A stretch of DNA of 64,000 nucleotides from Thiomicrorhabdus sp033238645 (GTDB lineage Bacteria; Pseudomonadota; Gammaproteobacteria; Thiomicrospirales; Thiomicrospiraceae): NCBI GenBank assembly GCA_033238645.1, contig BQXR01000006.1:62001-126000 (forward strand), written 5' to 3'. Both the position numbers and the translations under genes were made by a program. Positions 17,866-26,687 of this stretch are shown here, one piece after another. Each line of letters opens with the position of its first letter. Positions within the stretch are counted from its first letter, which is position 1. The notes under the pieces are model-generated. The model was given only the letters and a program-made list of their open reading frames with translations, ran no database searches and was not told where the DNA came from.

Positions 17866-18714
17866 CTACTCAGAATAGCGATCTAGGCGTTTAAACCAAC
17901 CAGGAATCCAACGAGACTCTCTGCGCTCTGCGGGGGCAAGTTCGGTGCGTAGTTGCAATCTGGATTTAGCAGCCGTAATAAACTGCTCTAATTGCAATGA
18001 GTTTGAGGCAGGCGGATTAGTCGACATGGCTTCTAAGACAGAGATCAAACCCCAAGACTGCCCTTGATACTGCTCTTTGGCATTATGACCAATGCCTTTG
18101 AAGTTGAAGTAGTCAATCACTGCAAACAGCCCCTGCTTAAAACTCATCATCTGCTTTAACTGTTGATTCAACTCTACTTGTTTTGCTTGAGACAGAGAAG
18201 AGACCTCTTTTAACCAACGTTTCTCAAAAGACAGCGCAACAAAACGTGCCTGCTGAGATTGAGTGGCTAATAACCAATTACGTAGTTGTTGCTGCTCACT
18301 ACTCTCCCCCCCCTGCTCGAAATCTTTTTTACTTTTCCAAGGCGCATGAAACCCTGTATTTTTAGCGGCTAATTTCTGTAACCAAGCGGGAGGTTGTTTT
18401 GTTAAAGAAACAAACCTAACCATGGCAGGAAAAGTCTCTTCAAAAGGAGGATGGATGTTTTCAGGAAACCAGATAAAGTGAGCAATTCCAAAAGAAGGAA
18501 AGTCTTCACCCTTGCCCCAATGGGTTAAATACTTGGGTTTAGAAGCGGCTTCATTTTGAAAGATTTTAGCACCAATCCACTGATAATCAGACTCTGTTAA
18601 AGAACTGAGTTCAGCGAAACCACCTTGGACAGAAGAGAAAATCTTGGGTGAGGCATTGACTAAGGCACTATAATAAAAAAGCAAAAAAACAAATAATATT
18701 CTAAACAATTTCAA
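17866..18714 (-). CDS. secreted protein of unknown function, lysozyme-like features
   Basis: The 282-residue protein has a clear Sec signal peptide (about 1-21, ending VNASP). I do not recognise a named family. The mature start has an acidic IGAKIFQNEAAS segment, then LTHWGKGEDFPSFGIAHFIWFP, which reminds me of lysozyme-like sequences where a Glu precedes a Gly-rich strand. The C-terminal half is helical and Gln/Lys-rich. It contains a copy of the dispersed poly-C motif, read as DFEQGGE. Conserved, possibly wall-active; the function is only a guess. Confidence 0.7.
   Translation of the reverse strand: MKLFRILFVFLLFYYSALVNASPKIFSSVQGGFAELSSLTESDYQWIGAKIFQNEAASKPKYLTHWGKGEDFPSFGIAHFIWFPENIHPPFEETFPAMVRFVSLTKQPPAWLQKLAAKNTGFHAPWKSKKDFEQGGESSEQQQLRNWLLATQSQQARFVALSFEKRWLKEVSSLSQAKQVELNQQLKQMMSFKQGLFAVIDYFNFKGIGHNAKEQYQGQSWGLISVLEAMSTNPPASNSLQLEQFITAAKSRLQLRTELAPAERRESRWIPGWFKRLDRYSE
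18306..18323 (+). repeat. dispersed poly-C/TGCT motif copy inside a gene
   Basis: C8 followed by TGCTCGAAAT, within the secreted-protein gene at 17866. On the coding strand it reads as codons for Phe-Glu-Gln-Gly-Gly. Confidence 0.8.
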
Positions 18715-18757
18715 TTACTTGAATCCTATATCTAAAAACTGCATTACATCACTCTAA

Positions 18758-19438
18758 TCAATCACTGGTTAATAAAGTCGCTAGATAACCATCCATATGC
18801 TGAATCATACCACGATACATTTTTGTTAAGCCAGGAGGCACAGATCCTTCAACACAAGGTTGTACCAGTAGTGCCTTAGACCATACTGCAAGCTTAGGGG
18901 TTTTATCCAGCAGATCAATGCCTGTATAGATTTTAATAAAACTCATACGCATCAACATCGGTGCATAAGCTGCATCAATCATATTGAAGGTTTTGCCATT
19001 AAAATAATCTAAGCCAGAATGCTCAGCCTCAAGCTGTAACAGCTTCTGCTCAATTAATGTTTGTTTCTCCTCTGCACTCGCCTGATCTTTCGCCATCACC
19101 ATGCCGTGCATTGCCATTAAGATATCGCCACCAAAACTAACCCAAGCACGATTCTTAGCTTTAACTAAGGGGTCTAAAGGCTGCAGACTTGGTGGAGTGA
19201 CTTCATCGACATACTCTTGAATCACGGAGGATTCAAAAAGTACCTCATCGCCTACTTTTAAAAGTGGCACCTGCCCTAAAGGAGAGAGTTCTTTAAACCA
19301 CTCTGGCGGATTAGCAAGATCAATATAGGTAATATCAAAATCGACCTGCTTATTTTTCAAAACTATAATCGCTCTCTGAACAAATGGGCATAACTTAAAA
19401 CTAATGAGTTCAAGTTTTTTAGAGGGTGCAGAAGTCAC
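18758..19438 (-). CDS. glutathione S-transferase family protein
   Basis: The 226-residue protein has a thioredoxin-like N-terminal domain with the redox/GSH segment KLCPFVQRAIIVL (Cys near 17, like omega and beta GSTs) and the GSH-contacting PLGQVPLLKVGDEVLFESSVIQEYVDE. An all-helical C-terminal domain follows. Such proteins carry out glutathione-dependent thiol transfer or reduction. The gene stands alone, and the exact substrate cannot be inferred. The family assignment is firm. Confidence 0.88.
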   Translation of the reverse strand: MTSAPSKKLELISFKLCPFVQRAIIVLKNKQVDFDITYIDLANPPEWFKELSPLGQVPLLKVGDEVLFESSVIQEYVDEVTPPSLQPLDPLVKAKNRAWVSFGGDILMAMHGMVMAKDQASAEEKQTLIEQKLLQLEAEHSGLDYFNGKTFNMIDAAYAPMLMRMSFIKIYTGIDLLDKTPKLAVWSKALLVQPCVEGSVPPGLTKMYRGMIQHMDGYLATLLTSD

Positions 19439-19595
19439 TTTATATTACCTTTTAATTATATAATTTCAGTCATCATACAACATAAATATAATTAAAGAAA
19501 ATCAAAAAAAATGAGTCTGGAGCTAAATATAAACAATTTAGAATAGCGAAATGAGCCTCCCTAGAATTGAAAAGCTCAGGTATAACATGGAATGA

Positions 19596-19853
19596 TTAAA
19601 TCTTATCGTCTTTAACTAACTGCTCAAACTTCTGAAAAAGGGTCTCTTTATCTTCCACTCGGTCAGGATCAGTAATAATGCAATCTAATGGGCAAACACT
19701 GATGCAGGTCGGCTCATCATAGAAACCGACGCACTCTGTGCAAAGATCAGGATCAATCTCATAGATTTTGTCACCCATGGTAATTGCTTGATTTGGGCAC
19801 TCTGGATCGCACATATCACAGTTAATGCACTCCTTTAGAATCTTTAACGCCAT
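19596..19853 (-). CDS. yfhL: YfhL-family 2[4Fe-4S] ferredoxin
   Basis: The 85-residue ferredoxin has two cluster-binding motifs: CINCDMCDPECP and CTECVGFYDEPTCISVCP, the second with the long insertion typical of the Alvin/YfhL type. It lies eight bases downstream of trhP in the same orientation and is almost surely co-transcribed. This pairing suggests that it donates electrons or is otherwise needed for TrhP-dependent tRNA hydroxylation. The electron-donor role is inference from context. Confidence 0.92.
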   Translation of the reverse strand: MALKILKECINCDMCDPECPNQAITMGDKIYEIDPDLCTECVGFYDEPTCISVCPLDCIITDPDRVEDKETLFQKFEQLVKDDKI

Positions 19854-19861
19854 CTAACCAG

Positions 19862-21517
19862 TTATCCTTTAACCTGATCGTCTTTACTGGCTTTATTATC
19901 AGCTTGTTTGGCTTGTTTGGCTTGATTGGCCTTATTTGCCTTGGCAGACTTTTTGGCCTTCTTATACTCTTCTGCCGTCACACCCTGTTTATTCTGAACC
20001 GCATCGCGATTCTTAGCGTCTTTAGCATCCTGCTTGTCTTTCGTTTGACGCGCCGCAGAGTCGCGTTTAACATCGCCCCCCCAAGACTCATTACGCATCA
20101 CTAAACAAAACTTCAACACCTCTTCAGACAGATCCTTAAATGGGTTTGGAATACGTACTAACCAGCCCGACCCTAAAGCACACTCAACTTGCTCATCATG
20201 TTGCGTACGTAACTCAGCCAAAACCAAGCTCACATTACCCACTGGGCTCATAATCTCTAAAGAGTCCCCCACGCAGAATTTATTTTTAACATCAACCTCT
20301 AAATAGCTCTGACCATCACGCTCAACACATCCAGTGACCTCACCCACAAAACGCTGACGTTCAGACTTAGATACCCCGTACTCATAATTTTGATACTCAG
20401 AGTGTACGTGGCGACGTAAAAAACCTTCGGTATAACCACGACTGGCTAAACTCTCTAAATCTAATAACAGATTTTGATCAAATGGCTTGCCAGCTAACTG
20501 ATCGTCTATTGCTTTGCGGTAGACTTGTGCAGTACGCGCCACATAGAAGTGAGACTTAGTACGTCCTTCAATTTTCAAGGAGTGAACACCCATCTCAACC
20601 ATCTCAGGAATCAGCTCAACTGCACGCAGATCTTTAGAGTTCATAATATAGGTGCCATGCTCATCTTCAAAAGCAGGCATATACTCACCAGGTCGGCCTT
20701 CCTCTTCCAACAACATCATGCGTTCCGTTGTTTCACCCGCACCTAAAGTAGGCTCAGGTGCCGCAATCGTATCAGGCATCTCTAAAGCTGGTACTTCTGT
20801 GGCTTCTGTCAGATCAGTGATATTTGCAATTTCAATTTTCTGTACACCAACCATATCCCCCGTGACATCTTCTTTTGCATCGTAAGTTTTGTAATTCCAA
20901 CGGCATGCATTGGTGCAAGTCCCTTGGTTCGCATCACGCTTATTGATATAACCCGATAGCAAACAACGACCTGAGTAAGCGATACACAAAGCACCGTGTA
21001 CAAACACTTCCAGCTCCATCTCTGGGACTTTTTCACGAATCTCAGCAATCTCTTTCAGCGATAACTCACGTGAAAGCACCACACGACGAACACCGTTCTT
21101 ATACCAAAATTTAACCGTCGCCCAGTTAACCGCATTCGACTGTACCGAAAGATGAATCTCTTGCTCAGGATAAGTCTCATGGACCATTGAAATCAGCCCC
21201 GGATCAGACATAATCAACGCATCAGGTTTCATCGCAATAACCGCTGCGATATCCTTCATATAGGTATTCACTTTCGAGTTATGTGCAGCGATATTACTCA
21301 CCACATAAAACTTCTTACCTAAAGCATGCGCACGGTCGATACCCTTCTTTAAATTGGCTTCATCAAACTCATTATTACGAACACGTAAACTATAGCGAGG
21401 CTGGCCGGCATAAACTGCATCGGCACCGTATGCAAACGCATACTCCATATTCTTAAGAGTGCCCGCTGGGGATAATAGTTCTGATCTAACAGTCTGTTCA
21501 AGGTTGTCTGCTTTCAA
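19862..21517 (-). CDS. trhP: tRNA 5-hydroxyuridine synthesis protein TrhP (U32 family)
   Basis: This U32-family protein is homologous to E. coli YegQ/TrhP, needed with prephenate and Fe-S biogenesis for 5-hydroxyuridine at tRNA position 34. Family signatures: LLSPAGTLKNMEYAFAYGAD, VFVHGALCIAYSGRCLLSGY and the Cys-rich NQGTCTNACRWNY, with SLKIEGRTKSHFYVA. At 551 residues it is about 100 longer than YegQ. The extra part is mainly a hydrophilic C-terminal tail (about 490-551) rich in Lys, Ala, Asp and Gln, encoded by imperfect repeats. The tail may bind RNA; that is inference. Confidence 0.92.
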   Translation of the reverse strand: MKADNLEQTVRSELLSPAGTLKNMEYAFAYGADAVYAGQPRYSLRVRNNEFDEANLKKGIDRAHALGKKFYVVSNIAAHNSKVNTYMKDIAAVIAMKPDALIMSDPGLISMVHETYPEQEIHLSVQSNAVNWATVKFWYKNGVRRVVLSRELSLKEIAEIREKVPEMELEVFVHGALCIAYSGRCLLSGYINKRDANQGTCTNACRWNYKTYDAKEDVTGDMVGVQKIEIANITDLTEATEVPALEMPDTIAAPEPTLGAGETTERMMLLEEEGRPGEYMPAFEDEHGTYIMNSKDLRAVELIPEMVEMGVHSLKIEGRTKSHFYVARTAQVYRKAIDDQLAGKPFDQNLLLDLESLASRGYTEGFLRRHVHSEYQNYEYGVSKSERQRFVGEVTGCVERDGQSYLEVDVKNKFCVGDSLEIMSPVGNVSLVLAELRTQHDEQVECALGSGWLVRIPNPFKDLSEEVLKFCLVMRNESWGGDVKRDSAARQTKDKQDAKDAKNRDAVQNKQGVTAEEYKKAKKSAKANKANQAKQAKQADNKASKDDQVKG

Positions 21518-21598
21518 GGCAAATCTCCTAAAATAATGAGTTTGAAGTTGTTCTTAGTACAAAGCTTTGTCGGCCTACCAAAAACCAAGCCGCGTATT

Positions 21599-22195
21599 TT
21601 ACAATAAATCCGATAATTTTTCTTGCCAAAACAACCGCTTATCTTCTAATGTTATTGCGGCGTAAGCAGGACTGGTCGAAGGCAAGGTGATATAAGTAAG
21701 ATCATCAGGCAAGTCTTGCAACTTAAGCACCTCTTTTTTAAAGAGTTTCTGCGCCGCCTGCCCATTAAAAGCCACTGTCTTAATGGAAGGATACTCCCTA
21801 AACACTAGAGAAAAGTCATTCGCCTGCGGTAATTTAATCTCCGAATCCAAACTGCCCTTACGCTCACAAGCCTGCAAAACATCCCACAGGTAAATACCTA
21901 AAATGTTACAAGCCTCTTTTTTCTCTTTGACAGTGTTAAGTGACTTGGCCGTTTGATCTACCCCCCCTACTTGAAATTCTGAGTTATTCAATAAGCTTGC
22001 AATCATCGGCCAGAAAGCATTACGTGGATGGGCGTAGTAGAAGGCTTCTTCGATAGAGACTACACTCGGCATGGTGCCTAAGATTAGGATCTTTGGGGTT
22101 TTAGGGATGATTGGCGGGAAACCTGAGCAGTGAGACACTTTTAAAAGGCCTGTAGAAAATTGAGGATTTATTTTAACAGAAATAGAGTTACTCAT
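21599..22195 (-). CDS. uracil/hypoxanthine-DNA glycosylase superfamily protein
   Basis: The 198-residue protein has the UDG-fold motif I as ILGTMPSVVSIEEAFYYAHPRNAFWPMI (about 33-60) and a late ITLPSTSPAYA segment (about 170-180) in the place of motif II. This pattern is that of the family 6 hypoxanthine-DNA glycosylases (TIGR04274 kind), which remove deaminated adenine. The gene stands alone and carries a dispersed-motif copy read as EFQVGGV. The activity is inferred from family; the fold assignment is good. Confidence 0.82.
   Translation of the reverse strand: MSNSISVKINPQFSTGLLKVSHCSGFPPIIPKTPKILILGTMPSVVSIEEAFYYAHPRNAFWPMIASLLNNSEFQVGGVDQTAKSLNTVKEKKEACNILGIYLWDVLQACERKGSLDSEIKLPQANDFSLVFREYPSIKTVAFNGQAAQKLFKKEVLKLQDLPDDLTYITLPSTSPAYAAITLEDKRLFWQEKLSDLL
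21961..21977 (+). repeat. dispersed poly-C motif copy inside the glycosylase gene (one-base variant)
   Basis: C7 followed by TACTTGAAAT, differing from the usual TGCTTGAAAT by one base. It codes for Glu-Phe-Gln-Val-Gly-Gly on the gene strand. Confidence 0.65.
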
Positions 22196-22498
22196 GCTCT
22201 AGTAGCCCAATGGGGTACTCAGGGTAGTTTTGGATCAAAAATCTTATAACAACTTCAGCCCATAATTTGGTCCTAGTATGCATTCCCAAACGAAGTATGG
22301 GAATGAGTCAACTTCATCAACTAAAACTGCGTGTTATTCCTTTTAAACCTCAAGCGAACCATGATAATTACGTAGTAATTTATCAATATTTACTACCGGC
22401 TTATTTCTTTAATATCAAACCTCTAAAGCCCATATCCTTTTAAGGTATAATAGCCGCCATTAAATTTACCGCACTTTTTTGCAAAAGGAACTTCATAT
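22196..22498. other. divergent intergenic region, glycosylase gene / purB
   Basis: This 303-base gap should hold promoters for both genes. It contains the hairpin listed at 22281-22305 and a TATAAT at 22446-22451, about 50 bases before the purB start, without a convincing -35. No small gene is evident. Confidence 0.5.
22281..22305. promoter_or_regulatory. inverted repeat upstream of purB
   Basis: CATTCCCA (22281-22288) and TGGGAATG (22298-22305) form a perfect 8-bp inverted repeat with a 9-base spacer in the divergent gap. It could be a protein-binding site or an RNA hairpin. It does not look like the PurR operator. Confidence 0.4.
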
Positions 22499-23899
22499 AT
22501 GCAACTTTCAGAACTAACCGCAATCTCTCCTGTTGATGGTCGCTACGGCGCTCGTTTAGATAACCTAAAGGGAATCTTTAGTGAATTTGGTTTGATTAAA
22601 AACCGCGTTAAGGTTGAAGTTTTTTGGTTGCGTACCTTAGCTAACCACCCTGGGATTGCTGAAGTGCCTAAGCTAAGTGCAGAAGCTGAGCAGCACCTGA
22701 TGTTATTAGTAGATGATTTCACGCTTGATATGGCGCAGCGTGTTAAAGAGATTGAGCGTACTACTAACCACGATGTGAAAGCGGTTGAATACCTAATCAA
22801 AGAGCACTTTTGTGATAACGAAGAACTAAACGCAATCAGCGAGTTTGTTCACTTTGCATGTACGTCTGAAGATATCAATAACTTGGCTTACTCTTTAATG
22901 CTTAAAGATGCACGTGAGTTTGCGATTATCCCTGAAATGGATAAGTTGATTGCTAGAATCGTTGAGATGGCGACGGATATGGCGGGTATCTCTATGATGG
23001 CTCGTACACACGGTCAGCCAGCTTCTCCAACGAGTGCAGGTAAAGAATGGGCTAACGTTGCTTACCGTTTACAGCGTCAGGCTAATCAGCTTATGAATGT
23101 TCAGATCATGGGTAAAATCAATGGTGCTACGGGTAACTATAACGCTCACCTTGCGGCTTATCCTGAAGTGAACTGGTATGAGTTATCTGAGAATTTTGTT
23201 CAAGGTTTAGGGCTTCTTTGGAACCCATACACGACTCAGATTGAACCACATGATTACATTGCTGAGTACTTCCACGCGATGTCACGTTTCAACACAATCG
23301 TTATCGATTTTGACCGTGATGTTTGGAGCTATATCTCTGTTGGTTTCTTCAAGCAAAAAACGATTGCTGGCGAGATTGGTTCTTCTGCAATGCCGCATAA
23401 AGTAAACCCAATTGATTTTGAAAACTCTGAAGGTAACTTGGGGATGGCGAATGCGATCTTTGAACACCTTGCAATGAAACTACCTATCTCAAGATGGCAG
23501 CGTGATTTAACGGACTCAACCGTTTTACGTAACTTGGGTGTAGGGGTTGCGCACACAATGATCTCTTTTCAGTCGACAATGAAAGGGCTTAGTAAGCTAG
23601 AAGTAAACGCGGCTGCTATGGCTGATGATCTGAACAGCAACTGGGAAGTTCTAGCGGAAGCGATTCAGACAGTTATGCGTCGTCACGGTTTTGAGAAGCC
23701 ATATGAGAAGCTTAAAGATTTGACACGTGGTCAGCGCGTTAACCAAGAGATCATGCAAAACTTTGTAGATAGTTTGGATGGTCTTCCGGAAGATGCTAAA
23801 GCTTATCTTCGTGATCTGACACCAGCGACTTATGTAGGAAATGCAGAGCAGCAAGCGTCTAACATCGAATTAGCAATCACAATGTTGAAGGGACGCTAG
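22499..23899 (+). CDS. purB: adenylosuccinate lyase
   Basis: PurB catalyses two fumarate-releasing steps in purine synthesis (SAICAR to AICAR, and adenylosuccinate to AMP). The superfamily signature GSSAMPHKVNPIDFEN is present (about 297-312), with the catalytic segments FACTSEDINN and ARTHGQPASPTSAGKE. At 466 residues it matches the E. coli type (456). AAAAGGA precedes the ATG. The gene is followed by a terminator and appears monocistronic. Confidence 0.97.
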   Translation: MQLSELTAISPVDGRYGARLDNLKGIFSEFGLIKNRVKVEVFWLRTLANHPGIAEVPKLSAEAEQHLMLLVDDFTLDMAQRVKEIERTTNHDVKAVEYLIKEHFCDNEELNAISEFVHFACTSEDINNLAYSLMLKDAREFAIIPEMDKLIARIVEMATDMAGISMMARTHGQPASPTSAGKEWANVAYRLQRQANQLMNVQIMGKINGATGNYNAHLAAYPEVNWYELSENFVQGLGLLWNPYTTQIEPHDYIAEYFHAMSRFNTIVIDFDRDVWSYISVGFFKQKTIAGEIGSSAMPHKVNPIDFENSEGNLGMANAIFEHLAMKLPISRWQRDLTDSTVLRNLGVGVAHTMISFQSTMKGLSKLEVNAAAMADDLNSNWEVLAEAIQTVMRRHGFEKPYEKLKDLTRGQRVNQEIMQNFVDSLDGLPEDAKAYLRDLTPATYVGNAEQQASNIELAITMLKGR

Positions 23900-24032
23900 T
23901 CACTTTCATCTCACGCCTAAAACGGGCAACTTCTTTGTTAAGAACGGTTGTGTACACTTGTACACGCCCTTATCTTAGCCTCGAATTTACTCCGTTTTAT
24001 TCGCAAGCTGAGAAGCGCTAGTTTCTTCACTT

Positions 24033-24065
24033 AAAACCCACTTCGCTTTTGCTGGTGGGTTTTTT
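24033..24065 (+). terminator. Rho-independent terminator after purB
   Basis: AAAACCCAC (24033-24041) pairs with GTGGGTTTT (24055-24063), and the downstream T-run extends the stem. It lies 134 bases past the purB stop and shortly before roxA. Confidence 0.8.
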
Positions 24066-24102
24066 GTTTGTACTACAGAATATATATTAAGTGAGTAATC
24101 TT

Positions 24103-25287
24103 ATGATTCAGTTTAATGACACGGAATTAAAAACGTTTTTGGCGGACTTTTGGCAGAAGAAGCCTTTAGTGATCCGTAATGCCCTACCTAATTTTGAAAC
24201 ACCTGTGACGGCTGAAGAGCTGGGTGGTTTATCGCTGGAAGAGGAAGTGGAAAGCCGTATTGTAATTCAGAAGAGTGAAAAGGACTATCAACTCTTAAAA
24301 GGCCCTTTTACCCAAGCTACTTATGAAGCCCTGCCTGATACTAACTGGACACTGTTGGTTCAAGGTATGGATCGCCTAGTACCTGAAGTGGCTGATGTAT
24401 TAAATGACTTTGATTTTCTACCACGCTGGCGTATTGATGACATTATGGTGAGCTATGCGGTAAAAGGCGGTAACGTCGGCCCCCATTTTGATCACTACGA
24501 TGTTTTTCTACTGCAAGCCGCAGGACAACGTCAGTGGAAACTGACCTCACAAGATTGCTCAATGGATAACTATATCCAGGGCGTTGATCTACGTCTAATG
24601 GAAACCTTTACTGTCGAACAGGACTTTGTCTTCGAGAGAGGTGATATTCTCTATATTCCACCTAAATGGGGACATCATGGCGTGGCTTTAGACGATGAGT
24701 GCATGACTTACTCTATCGGCTACCGTACCTACCGTGGTCAAGAGCTATGGGATAGCTTTGGTGATCACCTGTCTGAGATAGGTAGCTTTAAAGATCTCTA
24801 TATTGATCCTGTTTGGCCAGAGAGCTTAAACCCAGGTGAGATCACAGATGATGCCAGCGAACAGGCGCAAAAACTACTGCAAGGTGTATTAGCAGACAAG
24901 AACCTAATGAAGACTTGGTTTGGTCGTTTTGCCACTCAGTTAGATCAGGAAGCTGCCCAACAGTTGCCAATGCCGCTAACCGAAGATGAAACACCTGACA
25001 TCGAAGATTTTATGGGTGCGTTACAAGTTGAGGTAGGCTTGATCAAAGACCCTGTTTGTCGTTTCGCTTACAGCAATGTAAATGACAAAGATGGCAAAGC
25101 GCAAACGCTACTCTATATCAATGGTGCAATCTGGGAGACCTTTGGCGCACAAGAGCGCTTTCTAAGCAAGCTAGGTAACCAGTCTTTCTTAATCCAAGAA
25201 GAACTCATGCGCGCTGGTGACAATGAAGGCAATATCAAACTACTATTCGATCTATGGAAGCTACAGTATTTGGTCTTTATTGATTAG
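24103..25287 (+). CDS. roxA: RoxA-type cupin (JmjC) 2-oxoglutarate oxygenase, ribosomal protein L16 arginine hydroxylase
   Basis: The protein is homologous to E. coli YcfD/RoxA, which hydroxylates an arginine of ribosomal protein L16 with Fe(II) and 2-oxoglutarate. The iron ligands are visible as HFDHYD (HxD) and GHHGVAL, about 65 residues apart. The N-terminal FWQKKPLVIRNALPNF and a C-terminal winged-helix-like part complete the family layout at near-usual length. The ATG at 24103 has GAG eight bases upstream; an in-frame GTG at 24091 is an alternative start. The T-rich terminator of purB lies just before it. Confidence 0.9.
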   Translation: MIQFNDTELKTFLADFWQKKPLVIRNALPNFETPVTAEELGGLSLEEEVESRIVIQKSEKDYQLLKGPFTQATYEALPDTNWTLLVQGMDRLVPEVADVLNDFDFLPRWRIDDIMVSYAVKGGNVGPHFDHYDVFLLQAAGQRQWKLTSQDCSMDNYIQGVDLRLMETFTVEQDFVFERGDILYIPPKWGHHGVALDDECMTYSIGYRTYRGQELWDSFGDHLSEIGSFKDLYIDPVWPESLNPGEITDDASEQAQKLLQGVLADKNLMKTWFGRFATQLDQEAAQQLPMPLTEDETPDIEDFMGALQVEVGLIKDPVCRFAYSNVNDKDGKAQTLLYINGAIWETFGAQERFLSKLGNQSFLIQEELMRAGDNEGNIKLLFDLWKLQYLVFID

Positions 25288-25311
25288 ATCTAATCTAAGC
25301 AGGAAGTAATA

Positions 25312-25328
25312 CCCCCCCTGCTTGAAAT
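25312..25328 (+). repeat. dispersed poly-C/TGCT motif copy
   Basis: C7 followed by TGCTTGAAAT, 24 bases after the roxA stop and just before a terminator in the convergent gap with the dUTPase gene. Confidence 0.85.
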
Positions 25329-25342
25329 ATTTTGCCCACAAA

Positions 25343-25378
25343 AAAGCCCGCTAAAACAGTTGTTCTAGCGGGCTTTAT
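25343..25378. terminator. bidirectional terminator between roxA and dUTPase gene
   Basis: AAAGCCCGCTA (25343-25353) pairs exactly with TAGCGGGCTTT (25366-25376) around a 12-base loop. A-run before and T-rich after allow use from both sides. A near copy occurs at 26889-26923. Confidence 0.9.
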
Positions 25379-25412
25379 TGCGGCTTAAGAAAAACAGTCT
25401 TTTATCTTAAGC

Positions 25413-26129
25413 TTACGAGAAACCGTGCTTTTTATATTGCTCATCTAGCAGCTCATATAGCTCATGACCATAAAACACTTTTAACTCTCTCATAATCTCA
25501 AACATTACTACATTATCTTCTACGCCATTCCACTCTTTAATATATGTACCCTCTTTATAGCCGTTATCTTGTCTAAATTTATTCAACACATTTTTGGCCA
25601 TGTATATTTTGTAAAGCTGATCAAAGTCTAAATCAGCCACTTTACAGGCGCTAAAGAAACTATCTGCCAAACGTGTAAGATAAGCTGCTGAATCGCTGCC
25701 CATTTCACCAGCCGACTCTAATGCTGTTTTCAACATAACTTCATGTACAGCAACCTGAGACATAACATTCATTTGGCCATTCAGCTCAGTCTGTTGTGCA
25801 TCGTTTGCCTGTAGGGCTTTATCCAGCAAGGCTAAAGCCTGATCTGAGGATAGCTTTTCTAGTACCAAGCTTAATAGAAAATGCCAAATATCCACTAACT
25901 CAACTCGGGCATTCTCTTCATCTACTTTTGCATCAATACTCTTCCAATGCTTCCAAGGGTAACTATCAATTAACTCTGCGGCCTCCATATAAATACAGCG
26001 CTGCCAATTAATCAATTTACCCAACTGGGTCACGCCAGAACGCCAGCCTGGCCCGTTAGTGGCATCATTTAAAGTTGCCTGCATTTGTAGCATTTCATTA
26101 ATAGGTATGGAGAAATTGGAAGTTTGCAT
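25413..26129 (-). CDS. dimeric dUTP diphosphatase (dUTPase_2/MazG-like)
   Basis: This is an all-alpha NTP-pyrophosphohydrolase fold protein of 238 residues that converts dUTP to dUMP. The metal-binding pattern is typical of dimeric dUTPases: YMEAAELIDSYPWKHWK (ExxE near 50-53), and ARVELVDIWHFLLS (ExxD about 30 residues later). The later segment YMAKNVLNKFRQDNGYKEGTYIKEWNGVEDN is likewise diagnostic. It is unrelated to the trimeric Dut family. It is convergent with roxA behind a shared terminator. Confidence 0.9.
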   Translation of the reverse strand: MQTSNFSIPINEMLQMQATLNDATNGPGWRSGVTQLGKLINWQRCIYMEAAELIDSYPWKHWKSIDAKVDEENARVELVDIWHFLLSLVLEKLSSDQALALLDKALQANDAQQTELNGQMNVMSQVAVHEVMLKTALESAGEMGSDSAAYLTRLADSFFSACKVADLDFDQLYKIYMAKNVLNKFRQDNGYKEGTYIKEWNGVEDNVVMFEIMRELKVFYGHELYELLDEQYKKHGFS

Positions 26130-26543
26130 AAAGGTCTCGTCTTGATGATGGCTTAGTTTTGATCGGTAAATAATAGCAATTTTCAGATAAGTATAAATAA
26201 AAGTTATGTCTAAGAGTTAGGTTTAAGCTGTCAGCACCTCTTTAGAGGCAACAGAACAGAACCTTTTTTTATGAGCCTGAGTCCATTCAAATTGAAGAGT
26301 CAAGCTAGATTCGTCTAAAACAGCTATTTCCTGAGCTATTTACTCTTTATACAGTTTTTTATATTCTCCATAAAATCATAATCTTATCTAAATAAAATCA
26401 AATAAACATTGGTTTGCTACGATATACATAAAAACTATTGATGCCATATCAATAAAATTTATAATCAGTACTTTACACACTCATAAAAATAACTTATGAT
26501 ACATAACATAATTTAATAACTTCAAAACAAAACGGAGAAAATC
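26130..26543. other. AT-rich intergenic region with promoter, dUTPase gene / small peptide gene
   Basis: This 414-base gap separates the divergent dUTPase gene and the 47-residue peptide gene. It is strongly AT-rich. Apart from the promoter at 26472-26500 and a short palindrome CCTCTTTAGAGG at 26237-26248, I see nothing coding. Confidence 0.5.
26472..26500 (+). promoter_or_regulatory. sigma70-type promoter of the small peptide gene
   Basis: TTTACA (26472-26477), 17 bases, then TATGAT (26495-26500). Each hexamer differs from consensus by one base. It lies 43 bases before the ATG at 26544. Confidence 0.6.
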
Positions 26544-26687
26544 ATGAAAAAGATTTCGAGAAATAAGCAAAAAGACACTCAGCCATTAGCAGGATTATTT
26601 GGACTAAAACAGTTCATGCTTGTACCAGTTTCAATTTTTGGCCTAATTGCTTCTGCAGCTAACATCGCTGTTGTAAGCGCATTTTAA
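26544..26687 (+). CDS. small hydrophobic peptide, 47 residues, unknown function
   Basis: An ATG with a good ribosome site (CGGAGAAAATC) opens a 47-codon frame. It encodes a basic polar start (MKKISRNKQKDTQPLAG) followed by a hydrophobic, Gly/Ala-containing stretch (about 23-47) ending VVSAF. It has its own promoter, and the hairpin at 26889 could terminate it. I do not recognise the sequence. It could be a one-helix membrane peptide, a type I toxin or a bacteriocin-like precursor; no modification, export or immunity gene is adjacent. Promoter, ribosome site and terminator make it likely to be a real gene. Confidence 0.6.
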   Translation: MKKISRNKQKDTQPLAGLFGLKQFMLVPVSIFGLIASAANIAVVSAF

